Shown here in pieces: positions 1 to 9,594 of a DNA stretch of 64,000 nt (its first letter is position 1; every line of letters begins with the position of its first letter). The notes beneath the pieces were generated by a model that was not told the origin of the DNA, ran no database searches, and saw only the letters and a program-made list of their open reading frames with translations. The stretch lies in the NCBI GenBank assembly GCA_022414725.1, contig CM039464.1:44026906-44090905 (forward strand), written 5' to 3'. This stretch comes from Microglena sp. YARC (Eukaryota; Chlorophyta; Chlorophyceae; Chlamydomonadales; Chlamydomonadaceae). The position numbers and the translations under genes were made by a program.

Positions 1-517
1 TGTGAGGAGGGTAGACCGCATCGAGGGGGTCAAGAATGCAGTTGAAATCACCAACAACGGGAAGGAGGCGTCCGTCAGTGGGAAGGTTGGGACGCACGTA
101 GTTGAAAAAGAAGTCTTCTCTGTCAGCAGCTTGGGCCGTAGCATAGACGCACAAAATGGTGATGACGGAGTCACCAATGAAAGCATCGATGCCTAGAATG
201 CGGCCTGTTGGACCTAGGATAGGTCTTAGGACGGGATCTGTGATGGGGCAGTGAGGGCTTAATATCAGGATGATGCCTTCAGTGTGCCCTGTACCAGGGC
301 AAATAAAAAATCTTGCGCCTGGCCAGATTGCTCCCGTGCCTGGGAGGTGTTGAAGAAGGTCCTCGGGTGATGAGGTTGACCTTACTTCAGTGAGCACTGC
401 CATATCCACTCGCGTTTCTCGAAGCCAAGAAATGTGCTCAAAGAGTTTAAGGGGTGTAAGTCCTTGCGCGTTGGTGCAGACAAAGGTACTCCTAGGAGGG
501 GCATGCTGTGCATTCAT
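1..517 (-). CDS. LINE ORF2, N-terminal endonuclease domain (partial, runs off the left edge)
   Basis: Reading the minus strand from ATG at 517-515 gives about 171 open codons to the window edge. The protein is the apurinic/apyrimidinic-type (EEP family) endonuclease that opens ORF2 of many non-LTR retrotransposons; it nicks target DNA to prime reverse transcription. Visible motifs in order: TNAQGL near residue 15, LTEVR with the catalytic Glu near residue 44, VYATAQAADRE near 124-134 (the usual VYxP...R block), and VVGDFNC near 154-160 (the GDFN active-site motif). The start was chosen because ORF1 ends on a TGA overlapping this ATG (ATGA). The reverse transcriptase would lie beyond the left edge. 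The frame is undamaged here, unlike every other LINE piece in the window. Family assignment is firm; clade is not determined. Confidence 0.88.
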   Translation of the reverse strand, partial: MNAQHAPPRSTFVCTNAQGLTPLKLFEHISWLRETRVDMAVLTEVRSTSSPEDLLQHLPGTGAIWPGARFFICPGTGHTEGIILILSPHCPITDPVLRPILGPTGRILGIDAFIGDSVITILCVYATAQAADREDFFFNYVRPNLPTDGRLLPVVGDFNCILDPLDAVYPPH

Positions 518-1176
518 TCGTACTCTCCCCTGGTGTGATCCCGGCTTGTGTTGCCGCTGATATTTAAGCGTGCAGATTTGCGGGTTGACCTAGGGGACAT
601 TTCAGAGAGAGAGGTGCTGGGAAGAGAGACTGCCCACCAGGGCTGTTGGTCTTCTGGGACTGTCCGAGTTCTCTTGCAAGAGTGGACAGCCTGTTGAAGA
701 GGGACGGCCTGTAAGGGGTGAACGGCCTGAAGAGAGGAGGTGGCACGGTGAGGGGGGGAAGCTTGAGCGGGGGAGGTTGCCTGTAGAGGGGAGGGCTGAG
801 CGCCACCAACGTGCGTTGTCAGCACGTGAAGTGGAAGGGGGGTGGCAGGAGGAATTAAGAGAAGGGGAGAAGGAGCAGGGACGGGGGAGGTGGGATCTGG
901 GGGGGTGTACGCTCCAAGGGCCGAGTGGATGCCCAGGCTGGAAGAAGAAAGCGAGGGGATAGATGAAGGAGAGGGAGGAGTAGGGAGGAGCAGGGGGGCC
1001 AAGTCCTCGCGTGGGGATGGAGGGGGAGGAAGAGAAGAAGGGGAGGGGATGAGAGGGATATAAAAGGTTGGTTGATTTGCTTCTTTAGTTACCATGTTAG
1101 TGTTAGCTTTGGCCCTGTCCTGTTTTTTGTTGCATGCCGCGCTCTGGTCGTCTTTGCAGAGCTTGCTGATCTGCAT
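514..1176 (-). CDS. LINE ORF1, proline/serine-rich basic-tailed protein
   Basis: A 220-codon open frame immediately upstream of the endonuclease frame, ending in TGA that overlaps the next ATG by two bases. The N-terminus (MQISKLCKDDQSAAC) is charged; residues about 35-130 are dominated by Pro, Ser and Leu; the last third has basic clusters (KRTRTV, RSTRKSARLN). No CCHC zinc knuckle, RRM or esterase motif is visible, so the usual RNA-binding role of ORF1 proteins is only inferred from position. The start region is repeated at 22424-22500 on the plus strand, which shows that it belongs to the element and is not a chance frame. In that second copy the frame stops soon after about 75 bp. Confidence 0.6.
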   Translation of the reverse strand: MQISKLCKDDQSAACNKKQDRAKANTNMVTKEANQPTFYIPLIPSPSSLPPPPSPREDLAPLLLPTPPSPSSIPSLSSSSLGIHSALGAYTPPDPTSPVPAPSPLLLIPPATPLPLHVLTTHVGGAQPSPLQATSPAQASPPHRATSSLQAVHPLQAVPLQQAVHSCKRTRTVPEDQQPWWAVSLPSTSLSEMSPRSTRKSARLNISGNTSRDHTRGEYE

Positions 1177-1632
1177 GGGTGACCTAGCGACATGTTACTA
1201 GGCTGCTGAGAGTATGTGCTGGTTTGCTACAGGAGTGATGCCCTGATGCACTGGCCTGTTACAGGAGTGATGCCCTGCAGTGTTTTAATCTTAGATCAGC
1301 AAGACCTTCGGGTGCATGCCTTTCCTTCTTTTTCTGTGTTGCTCTTGGAGGTTACAGTGGTGTTTTATTGGTTGGGGAGAAACAGTGTTGCTTGGAGGTG
1401 GGGGTGGTGCTCGGAAGGCCCTTTGTCCTTTGTCCTCCTAGTAATTAGTTTGTGTCCCTCGGTCTTTTGTCCCCTAGTCTTTTCGTCTTTTGTCTTCGGA
1501 TCTTTTGTCTTAGCGGACTTTTGGTCCATGTCCTCTAATCTTCTTCTTTGGTTTTTCTTCCTCGGTCACATAGGGCTAGGTTTTATCAGATGTTCCCTTT
1601 CCTGGTTCCTCCCTATGTAAAAAAAAAAAAAA
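1177..1632 (+). mobile_element. A-type LINE 3' tail with poly(A), fused head to head with the minus-strand LINE 5' end
   Basis: The plus strand reads as a LINE 3' tail: the segment beginning TGTTACTAGGCTGCTGAG, a T-rich 3' UTR with repeated TCTTTTGTC motifs, the end block ATCAGATGTTCCC and GGTTCCTCCCTATG, then 13 A. The same tail occurs at 2812-3266 (plus) and 21961-22430 (minus). Its left end abuts the ORF1 start of the minus-strand element, and the same junction recurs at 22430, so the two parts travel together. The pentamers GAGTGATGCCCTG and neighbours are duplicated inside it. Confidence 0.7.
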
Positions 1633-2814
1633 TCCAATACCCTCTCGCACACCTACGGCACAAGAGTCTCCACTAGGCATAAAGTAGCCCTCAACAGACT
1701 CAGCCTACACCTGTGCTCTCCACCCCCACCTGCTGGAATCCCACCTCAACCCTACTCCTGCCACAGCCCCCTGCCCTTGGCATCGAGGACCCTCCCCATC
1801 CACCTACGCATCCCCCAACGGCACATTACCAAGTTCTCCACATATACTATCAGCCACCACCTTAACTACTGGGACACCGCCCCCGTACCGCCCCGACCCT
1901 TGACCCCCAATGCCGGCATCCGTACCCTAACCACTACACAGCCCCCAATGCATAATATCGAGGAGATCCCTGCCTCCAATGCACACATGTGGTGGGCCAG
2001 AGAGTCCTATCTTCACCCCACCAAGTATGCTCAAGTCTGGAGCACTGACCCCAAGATTGCTTGGACTGCCAGAATGCAATTCATCAGAAATGACACCACA
2101 AATGTTACTGACGCCTCCTACAACAAAACACCACACCATCCGTAAGAACAGCTCCCCGACGACCTGGTGCATGCTGTCTCTACCCCAGACCTTCTTGCTC
2201 CCCCAACCCCAGCCAAGCTCCTCCACCTCCTATATGGCAACCAACACAGCCTGACCCACCTCCTGGGCTTCAGAGCCCAAAAGAGGAAGGCTAACGAACC
2301 TCGAGAAACCCCACATCACAGATATTGGAGGGTCCAGAAAGCCCCATGTACCATTCTCTGCCACCATCTCCCTTGTTACATATCTGCTGGCCTCCCCGTG
2401 CATTCCCACACCTACTCCTCTGCCACCTCCATTGTCGTCACTTGGTCCCCCGTCCATCTCACAGAGGAACAAATCACCCTGCTGGTTGGTCCCACCAGAT
2501 TCCAGGAACTCCTCCATGCATACAACACTGAAAGTACCCCCAAAGCCGCCCCCCCCTCCATTCAACCTAGACAAGACCTCCACCTCACTAACCTCCAACA
2601 ACAAGGACAGTGGGCGGAGGGAGGAGAGTTTGATGCCAAATGGTACAGCGAACTCAGGCAAAACCTCATCATTAACTCGTCAGACCACCACCCAGACTGG
2701 GATATCCAACCCCCCGGCAAATACCATATACAGGCTGGTACACTGAATGACAGGTACCACCACCTCCCCCCCCAACTCAACGACGGAGACACCACCTACG
2801 TCTACTGTTACTAG
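1633..2814 (+). pseudogene. Unrecognised retroelement-associated reading frame with one internal stop
   Basis: One plus-strand frame stays open from about 1690 to 2812 apart from a single TAA at 2143-2145, giving about 370 codons in two blocks. Composition is rich in His, Thr, Pro and Ser, with coding-like stretches such as NAHMWWARESYLHPTKYAQV and FDAKWYSELRQNL. It matches no reverse transcriptase, integrase, protease or zinc-knuckle motif that I can see. It starts straight after the poly(A) of one A-type tail and its TAG stop lies inside the first bases of the next A-type tail, so it is probably the 3' coding end of a 5'-truncated LINE or a passenger carried by one. Function not known. Confidence 0.4.
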
Positions 2815-3266
2815 GCTGCTGAGAGTATGTGCTGGTTTGCTAAAGGAGTGATGCCCTGATGCACTGGCCTGTTACAGGAGTGATGCCCTGCAGTGTTTTA
2901 ATCTTAGATCAGCAAGACCTTTGCTTGCATGCCTTTCCTTCTTTTTCTGTGTTGCTCTTGGAGGTTACAGTGGTGTTTTATTGGTTGGGGAGAAACAGTG
3001 TTGCTTGGAGGTGGGGGTGGTGCTCGGAAGGCCCTTTGTCCTTTGTCCTCCTAGTAATTAGTTTGTGTCCCTCGGTCTTTTGTCCCCTAGTCTTTTCGTC
3101 TTTTGTCTTCGGATCTTTTGTCTTAGCGGACTTTTGGTCCATGTCCTCTAATCTTCTTCTTTGGTTTTTCTTCCTCGGTCACATAAAAAAAAAAAAAATA
3201 GGGATAGGTTTTATCAGATGTTCCCTTTTCCTGGTTCCTCCCTATGTAAAAAAAAAAAAAAAAAAA
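2812..3266 (+). mobile_element. A-type LINE 3' tail, second copy, poly(A) at 3248-3266
   Basis: Nearly identical to 1188-1632 over its whole length, with two differences: an internal run of 13 A at 3186-3198 inserted just before the end block, and a longer terminal poly(A). It follows directly on the reading frame that ends at 2814. The internal A-run at the same point where other copies read straight through suggests a second insertion or slippage near the 3' end. Confidence 0.75.
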
Positions 3267-3611
3267 AGGTTCCTGTGCTAGTGTGATGTGGAGGGTCCAG
3301 AGGTGGGGAGAGTGTGCCTTGGTGGTATGGTATCTGTGGTGGAGGAGGTGGAGTTGGGAGAGGGGTATATGACAGACTAAAACAAAATCGAAAAAAGCAA
3401 ATCAAACTCCTTAGAAAACGTCCTGGACGGTGAAAGGGTAGACCCACAAGATCCACTGACCAGCAAGGAAAAACCTTAAAGGCGCACTAAAGCAGCTAGC
3501 AAATAAACCGGTAGCCTGTGCATCAGGGCATCACTCCATTAGCATGACAGCGCAGTCTATTAGCAGCTTAGTATCAAGCCACTAGGTCGCCGATGCAAAT
3601 CAGCAAGCTCT
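3267..3611 (+). mobile_element. Unique 90-bp spacer, then LINE 5' leader fragment
   Basis: Bases 3267-3360 are unique in the window. From about 3375 to 3611 the sequence matches 22510-22745: AAGCAAATCAAACTC, AACGTCCT, GGTGAAAGGGTAGA, CACAAGATCCACTGACCAGC and CAGCAAGCTCT. It includes the motif GCATCAGGGCATCACTCC, which recurs several times in the LINE 5' leader at 22.3-23.0 kb. The copy ends where the poly(T) of the next, oppositely oriented LINE begins. No protein is supported. Confidence 0.55.
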
Positions 3612-4209
3612 TTTTTTTTTTTTTTTTTTACAAAGGGGGGAAACAGGAAAAGGCGCAACCGATAAAAACTAGCCCTTTGTTACCAAGGAGAAAAGACCAA
3701 AGAAAAAGACAAGAACGGCTAAGGGACAGCTAAGGGACGGACACCACCTGGGCGACGTAAGGGACAAAGGAGGACGGGAACAGAAGACAAACAAACCAGA
3801 GAGGCAAGGAAGAAGCCAAAAACAGGAAGCCCAAGAGAAGGGGCTAGGACTACTAAGAAAAAAGACCTATGAAGGGGGGGGCCATAACATTGCAACCTCT
3901 AACAGTCACCGGATCAGAAGACTGAAAGAGGAGATGCAAACTAAGGAGGACTAAAAGGAAAACTATGCGAGAAACTAAGAGAAAAAAGGGGTGAGGGGGG
4001 GAGACTAAGGAGGCAACTGAGGGGGAAACCAAGGAGGCAACTAAGGGTGGAAACTGAACTAGGGGAAGCAAACTAAGGGAGAAACTGCAAAAACAAGCCA
4101 AAAGCAGGGAGGCAACCAGAAAAGAAGAAAGACAACTGGAAGCAAAGCGAAAACCTACAAGACTGGTCTGGGCATGTACAACAGGAATGAAGACAGAGAC
4201 AGTATCAAG
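3612..4209 (-). mobile_element. B-type LINE 3' UTR with poly(A), minus strand
   Basis: Poly(T) at 3611-3629 followed by the complement of the B-type tail that is also present at 6840-7489 and 9801-10386 (plus). Shared blocks, read on the minus strand: GGTTCCCCCCTTTGT before poly(A), TTTTATC, TTGGTC, GTCCGTCCCTTAGCTGTCCC, and the pyrimidine-rich CTTAGTTGCCTCC repeats. The tail is about 600 bp. It belongs to the minus-strand ORF2 remnant that lies to its right. Confidence 0.8.
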
Positions 4210-4590
4210 ATCTAGATCTTGATCTGGATCTTAGCGCAGACCTTGATCTTGGTCCAGATCTAGCCCTAGATCTGGAACGTTGTCGTGTGCTGTGTCCAAA
4301 TCTGGAACCTGATCCTGATCTGGGGCAGGGTCTTGATCTTGGGCTTGGGCTCGATCTAGGTCAGGGTCAAGGTCGGGGCCTAGAGCTGGGGCTTGGGCTG
4401 GACCTAAGTCAGGGTCTAGATCAGGGTCTAGAGCTCGAAAATGGGCGGGGTCTGGGTCAGGGTCTAGAGCAAGGTCTAGATCCGGGTTATGGGCTGGATC
4501 TGGGGCAGGGTCTAGATCAGGGTCTAGAACTAGGGCTTGGGCTGGGTCTGGGAGTGGGTCTGGGATAGGGGTGACAACGAGCGCTCTCTC
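4210..4590 (-). repeat. Asp-Pro repeat tail of LINE ORF2 (degenerate hexamer-based minisatellite), minus strand
   Basis: A minisatellite built from variants of CTAGACCCTGAC and CCAGATCCAG read on the minus strand. In the frame used at the 3' end of ORF2 it encodes runs of DPDLDPDPD with occasional AL, AH and Y. The same block occurs at 6515-6840 and, shortened, at 9660-9800. An acidic, proline-spaced C-terminal tail on ORF2 is unusual. Here it joins directly to an internal ORF2 segment, so sequence between them has been deleted. Confidence 0.7.
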
Positions 4591-5618
4591 TATTGCTGAG
4601 GCAATCCAAGAAGTTCCGGAAGGAGGACAGCATCCCGCCAGGGGTCTGGCAGAGAGGAGAGGATGAAGTCAAGGTCTTGGACAGCAGCGGGAGGGAGGTG
4701 AACTCGTTGTTGATGAGCTGAGCGGATGTCCTTGAGACGGTGCCACGAGAGTGCTTGGGAGGAGAGCACTTGGTTTGAGGTGATGGGCATGGACGGAAAA
4801 GGAGGGGTGTTGTTGAAGGTGGTTTCCAGTAGGATGGATTGGGGGCACTGCATGGGCGGAGCGATAATTCTACGAATGTTCAGCAGGAGAAAAGCCTCTG
4901 CACTTTCCCGGGCCAAGTTGGTGGTGATTGAGGCGATGTCCACAGAAGACGGGGCGGTAACCAGGGCATGGTATCCACTTGCCTGACCTGGAGGAAGGCG
5001 CACAGCCCGAGAAATCTCGTGACGGTAGAGCTGCTGCCAGGGGTGACCTGTGTAACTGAAGAGGAGCCATGTGGTCTTGGCCAGCATAGCAGCCGAGTGG
5101 GAAGCAAGATGGGGTACAGCACGCTCTCCTCGATGAAAATGAATGACGGCTGTCCCGAAGCGGGGGAAGAGGTGTCCTGGACGTGGTGATTCCTCCTCCT
5201 GCAGGCTAAAGGTTGCAACAAAGGCATTGAGAGAAGATTGCAACTGCTGGCGGAGAGGCGCTGGTGGTGATGCAAAGTTAGCCTGGAAGATGAACTTGGA
5301 AGCCAAGCATTGCATAGCAACATGCGCCCTTCCAATAACATTGAGATTGCGTGAGAGCCATGGAGCTGCTGCACGTGAGATGCTATGGGGCATGTGCTGG
5401 TAGGCTGCAGCCTTGCAAAGGGCAGTGTCTGCACCGAACGGCACGCCCAGCAATCTGTGAGGTGTGTCTGGGGGATGGAGGTGGTAACCAGTCAAGTGAT
5501 GGGTGCCAAGGGCGGGGTCCAGATCTGCAGGGAGGGGTATGTCTGGGGGAAGTTCAAGAAGCAGAAGACGGGTCTTGGGAACAGACTGGGCGGGTAAGCC
5601 AGCCGAATTGGCGCTCGA
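4590..5618 (-). pseudogene. LINE ORF2 segment downstream of the reverse transcriptase core, minus strand
   Basis: Open on the minus strand from about 5618 to the stop at 4590, encoding the segment that begins SAGLPAQSVPKTRLLLLEL and ends with SSLPDPWRDAVLLPEL. The same protein segment appears on the plus strand at 21600-21960 (first half) and 7500-8010 (second half), confirming it as part of one ORF2 family. Relative to the 7490-9417 copy, about 570 bp after PELL are missing before the sequence resumes near ATTGCCTCAGCAA. Upstream (to the right) the frame runs into copia-derived repeat DNA, giving a 469-codon chimeric frame whose N-terminal half is not LINE. Broken copy; no function expected. 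Confidence 0.75.
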
Positions 5619-5700
5619 TGTTACTGGCAGCGTCTCGCTTCCTCTTGAAGATCCACTTGACAGGGAGTACATCGGTTCCAGGGGGTCTGTCCTCAACCTC
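5619..5700 (-). mobile_element. Fragment of copia reverse transcriptase inside LINE DNA
   Basis: The minus strand matches the N-terminal reverse transcriptase segment of the copia elements at 13905-14030 and 18305-18425: LLHNKTWEVEDRPP, then VLPVKWIFKRKRDAA and NIER. It is fused on its left to LINE ORF2 at codon SAGLPAQS and on its right to the minisatellite made from its own first part. Neither LTR nor target duplication is visible, so it was probably captured during a rearrangement and not by integration. Confidence 0.85.
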
Positions 5701-6066
5701 CCAAGTCTTGTTGTGGAGCAGAGCAGAGCCTTCCAAGTCTTGTTGTGGAGCAGGGGGTCTGTCCTCAACCTCCCAAGTCTTGTTGTGGAGCAGAGCAGAG
5801 CCTTCCAAGTCTTGTTGTGGAGCAGGGGGTCTGTCCTCAACCTCCCAAGTCTTGTTGTGGAGCAGAGCAGAGCAGGGGGTCTGTCCTCAACCTCCCAAGT
5901 CTTGTTGTGGAGCAGAGCAGAGCCTTCCAAGTCTTGTTGTGGAGCAGGGGGTCTGTCCTCAACCTCCCAAGTCTTGTTGTGGAGCAGAGAGCCTTCCAAG
6001 TCTTGTTGTGGAGCAGGGGGTCTGTCCTCAACCTCCCAAGTCTTGTTGTGGAGCAGAGCAGAGCCT
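5690..6066 (-). repeat. ~72-bp minisatellite made from the copia fragment (about five copies)
   Basis: Units alternate GGGGGTCTGTCCTCAACC and CCAAGTCTTGTTGTGGAGCA, the complement of the copia stretch coding LLHNKTWEVEDRPP. Full units are about 72 bp and contain the CCAAGTCTTG block twice; one unit near 5870 is shortened. The last unit joins LINE ORF2 in plus orientation at about 6066. The repeat stays partly open on both strands because neither the 72-bp unit nor its parts introduce many stops. Confidence 0.9.
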
Positions 6067-6643
6067 TCCTCGTTGCCCCTTCTTCCTCCTCGGTGACAAC
6101 ATCACCCTTTGGCCCGGGACACCCCCTCCTCCCTCTACCCTAAGGTTGTGGTCCTTCCTGCGTATAACCACCTTGGGCGCGATATGGCAGGTCCGTTCGT
6201 CCCGGGCTGACAGACTGGACCATTCTGAGCCCCTTCACCACAAGGCTATCTGCCTTGCCCTTGGCCACCTTCACCAAGCCATCGCCAGGGACTGGATGCG
6301 CACCCGGACGGATCTTCGACACCTTGATAATGGCGCCTTCTGTCAAGATTGGTGGCGTGGCCTAGATTGCTCTCTCACAGTGGCTTCCTTTGCAAGCTTA
6401 TGGGCCACCCCCCCGATATTTTGCACCATGATTGGGGTCACTCCCGGTGACCAGGAGCCTGATACCCGCACCATGGAAATGACAATCCCCATGGCCCCAG
6501 CGCTCCCTACAATCCCAGACCCACTCCCAGACCCAGCCCAAGCCCTAGTTCTAGACCCTGATCTAGACCCTGACCCAGATCCAGCCCATTACCCGGATCT
6601 AGACCTTGCTCTAGACCCTGACCCAGACCCCGCCCATTCCTGA
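6066..6643 (+). pseudogene. LINE ORF2 C-terminal end with Asp-Pro tail, plus strand
   Basis: Encodes RCPFFLLGDNITLWPGTPP, then a conserved C-terminal region (WQVRSSRADRLDHSEPL, DWWRGLDCSLTVASFASLW) and ends in the tail ALVLDPDLDPDPDPAH with TGA at about 6641. The same protein continues from the zinc-finger-like segment in the copy at 8900-9417. This copy lacks everything upstream, and its left junction is the copia-derived minisatellite, where LINE orientation switches from minus to plus. Confidence 0.75.
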
Positions 6644-7489
6644 GCTCTAGACCCTGATCTAGACCCTGACTTAGGTCCAGCCCAAGCCCCAGCTCTAGGC
6701 CCCGATCTTGACCCTGACCTAGATCGAGCCCAAGCCCAAGATCAAGACCCTGCCCCAGATCAGGATCAGGTTCCAGATTTGGACACAGCACACGACAACG
6801 TTCCAGATCTAGGGCTAGATCTGGACCAAGATGAAGGTCCAGATCTGCGCTAAGATCCAGATCAAGATCTAGATCTTGATACTGTCTCTGTCTTCTTTCC
6901 TGTTGTACATGCCCAGACCAGTCTTTTAGGTTTTCGCTTTGCTTCCAGTTGTCTTTCTTCTTTTCTGGTTGCCTCCCTGCTTTTGGCTTGTTTTTGCAGT
7001 TTCTCCCTTAGTTTGCTTCCCCTAGTTCAGTTTCCACCCTTAGTTGCCTCCTTATTTTCCCCCTTAGTTGCCTCCTTAGTCCCCCCCCCCCCCCCCCACC
7101 CCCCTCCCCCCCTTTTTTCTCTTAGTTTCTCGCATAGTTTTCCTTTTAGTCCTCCTTAGTTTGCATCTCCTCTTTCAGTCTTCTGATCCGGTGACGGTTA
7201 GAGGTTGCAATGTTATGGCCCCCCCCTTCATAGGTCTTTTTTCTTAGTAGTCCTAGCCCCTTCTCTTGGGCTTCCTGTTTTTGGCTTCTTCCTTGCCTCT
7301 CTGGTTTGTTTGTCTTCTGTTCCCGTCCCTCCTTTGTCCCTTACGTCGCCCAGGTGGTGTCCGTCCCTTAGCTGTCCCTTAGCCGTTCTTGACTTTTTCT
7401 TTGGTCTTTTCTCCTTGGTCACAAAGGGCTAGGTTTTATCAGTTGCGCCTTTTCCTGGTTCCCCCCTTTGTAAAAAAAAAAAAAAAAAA
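6644..7489 (+). mobile_element. LINE Asp-Pro minisatellite continuation, B-type 3' UTR and poly(A)
   Basis: The CTAGACCCTGAC minisatellite continues to about 6850 beyond the stop codon, followed by the B-type 3' UTR. The UTR holds a 17-C run at 7081-7097, TTAGTTGCCTCC repeats and the end block CCTGGTTCCCCCCTTTGT, with 18 A at 7472-7489. It is the plus-strand counterpart of 3612-4209. Confidence 0.8.
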
Positions 7490-9417
7490 GGAAGGCTTGC
7501 TGTACCACATCTTCCTTCCCACTCGGCTGCTATGCTGGCCAAGACCACATGGCTCCTCTTCAGTTACACAGGTCACCCCTGGCAGCAGCTCTACCGTCAC
7601 AAGATTTCTCGGGCTGTGCGCCTTCCTCCAGGTCAGCCAAGTGGATACCATGCCCTGGTTACCACCCCGTCTTCTGTGGACATCGCCTCAATCACCACCA
7701 ACTTGGCCCGGAAAGTGCAGAGGCTTTTCTCCTGCTGAACATTCGTAGAATTATCGCTCCGCCCATGCAGTGCCCCCAATCCATCCTACTGGAAACCACC
7801 TTCAACAACACCCCTCCTTTTCCGTCCATGCCCATCACCTCAAACCAAGTGCTCTCCTCCCAAGCACTCTCGTGGCACCGTCTCAAGGACATCCGCTCAG
7901 CTCATCAACAACGAGTTCACCTCCCTCCCGCTGCTGTCCAAGACCTTGACTTCATCCTCTCCTCTCTGCCAGACCCCTGGCGGGATGCTGTCCTCCTTCC
8001 TGAACTTCCACCTCCCAAATGGAAGCTCTTTCCCGCTGTGGCCCCTGCTGGTCCCCTTGCAGAGGGGCCAGATCCCCTCACTGGAGAGGACCGTCTTTGG
8101 GAGGTCTGGCCCTCTGGCCGGTTACACCCTCTCACCCTTCCTGCCCTTCCCCCCCAAGGACACCCCCAAGCTGCGCTCATCACCCTACGCAAGAAACCTC
8201 GAGAAGCATGGTTACGGGCAGACTTTGAGGAGCAGCTGATCCAGCAAGGCCTCCCCACCCACCAGAGGCAAGAGCTCTTGGAACCATGGCTGGTTGGTCT
8301 TTGGAGGACCTCCAACTGGACCCAACAACATGGGGTCTCCACCTCCATGATGATACTGGGGTGAACCTTCTTGAACTCTCTGTGCGCCAAGCACGGCAGG
8401 CCCTTCTTCACCAACATATCATGCAACAAAGCCCCAGTTCCCACCATTTTGTGCAAGGTTATACCGAGGAACGCGCTGCTTGGCCCAGGCTGTGGAGCAT
8501 TCTACCCCCCTCCACCTTGGACACTCACCCTAGCACTAACCCTGACCTGCGAGGCCTCCGTGGTCTTGAATCCCGATGGATTGCCTCAGCAACAGAGAGA
8601 GCGCTCGTTGTCACCCCTATTCCAGTCCCCTCCCCTGAAGACCTCCCACAGAACGCTTGGGTGGACTTACAACGTGTCCGCCCCTCCCGTCCAGGCCCAG
8701 CGGAGAGAACTGCTCAAAGACAAGACGAACCTCAAGTCTCCCTCCCTCTACGTGCAGGCTTTTCGCAGGTGTGGGTACGCCTCGCTGACAAGACTCTCCA
8801 CCGTTCTTATACCATCACTTGCCGGAGCTTGCTTCATGGCACCCTGGGCTGCAATGCGTTCCTTGCTCATTTACGAGGACGCTTCCAACGGGTCAACCAA
8901 GACGACCCCCCCTCCATAGTCTGCTCCATCCCTGACTGCTTGCAGCTGCACACTACTGACACAATGTCTCAAGCTTTCTTGGAATGCCCTGATTCTGCCC
9001 CTGTCATAGACTGGCTCCTTTCCACTTGGGAGACCCTCACCGGTGGGCAGCGCCTTCCTCGTTGCCCCTTCTTCCTCCTCGGTGACGACATCACCCTTTG
9101 GCCCGGGACACCCCCTCCTCCCTCTACCCTAAGGTTGTGGTCCTTCCTGCGTATAACCACCTTGGGCGCGATATGGCAGGTCCGTTCGTCCCGGGCTGAC
9201 AGACTGGACCATTCTGAGCCCCTTCACCACAAGGCTATCTGCCTTGCCCTTGGCCACCTTCACCAAGCCATCGCCAGGGACTGGATGCGCACCCAGACGG
9301 ATCTTCGACACCTTGATAATGGCGCCTTCTGTCATGATTGGTGGCGTGGCCTAGATTGCTCTCTCACAGTGGCTTCCTTTGCAAGCTTATGGGCCACCAC
9401 CCCGATCTTTTGCACCA
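7490..9417 (+). pseudogene. LINE ORF2, post-RT region through zinc-finger-like C-terminus, frameshifted
   Basis: A 5'-truncated ORF2 copy starting in the segment SHSAAMLAKTTWLLFSYT and running to SLWATTPIFCT. Frame 7549-8364 and frame 8286-9417 overlap, so at least one frameshift lies near 8290. Around 8909-8995 the protein reads CSIPDC, then LH, FLECPD, resembling the C-C-H-C zinc-binding motif found after the reverse transcriptase in many LINEs. It starts immediately after the poly(A) of the previous element, consistent with a 5'-truncated insertion into or beside that tail. The 3' end is interrupted at 9418 by a patch of other LINE tail pieces, after which the Asp-Pro tail resumes at 9595. 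Confidence 0.75.
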
Positions 9418-9463
9418 TTATCAGATGGTTTTATCAGATGTTCCCTTTCCTGGTTCCTCCCTA

Positions 9464-9499
<36 letters not shown>

Positions 9500-9594
9500 C
9501 TTCCCCTAGTTCAGTTTCCACCCTTATTTGCCTCCTTAGTTTCCTCCTGTAAAAAAACCTGTAAACAAAAACAAAAACAAACATAAAAAGAATA
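9418..9594 (+). mobile_element. Inserted patch of A-type tail and B-type UTR fragments with two poly(A) runs
   Basis: Bases 9424-9497 are the last 40 bp of an A-type tail plus about 29 A. They are followed by TTGCTTCCCCTAGTTCAG and related B-type UTR sequence and an A-rich end (AACAAAAACAAAAACAAAC). On both sides the ORF2 sequence is continuous with the intact copy at 6413-6440 (CACCAT...TGGGGTCACTCCC), so the patch is an insertion of two truncated retrotranscripts. Confidence 0.65.

Noticed and set aside
5351..6643. 430-codon plus-strand frame over the copia minisatellite
   Set aside because: The left part is antisense to LINE ORF2 and the middle is antisense copia repeat; only the C-terminal part from 6066 is real LINE coding sequence.
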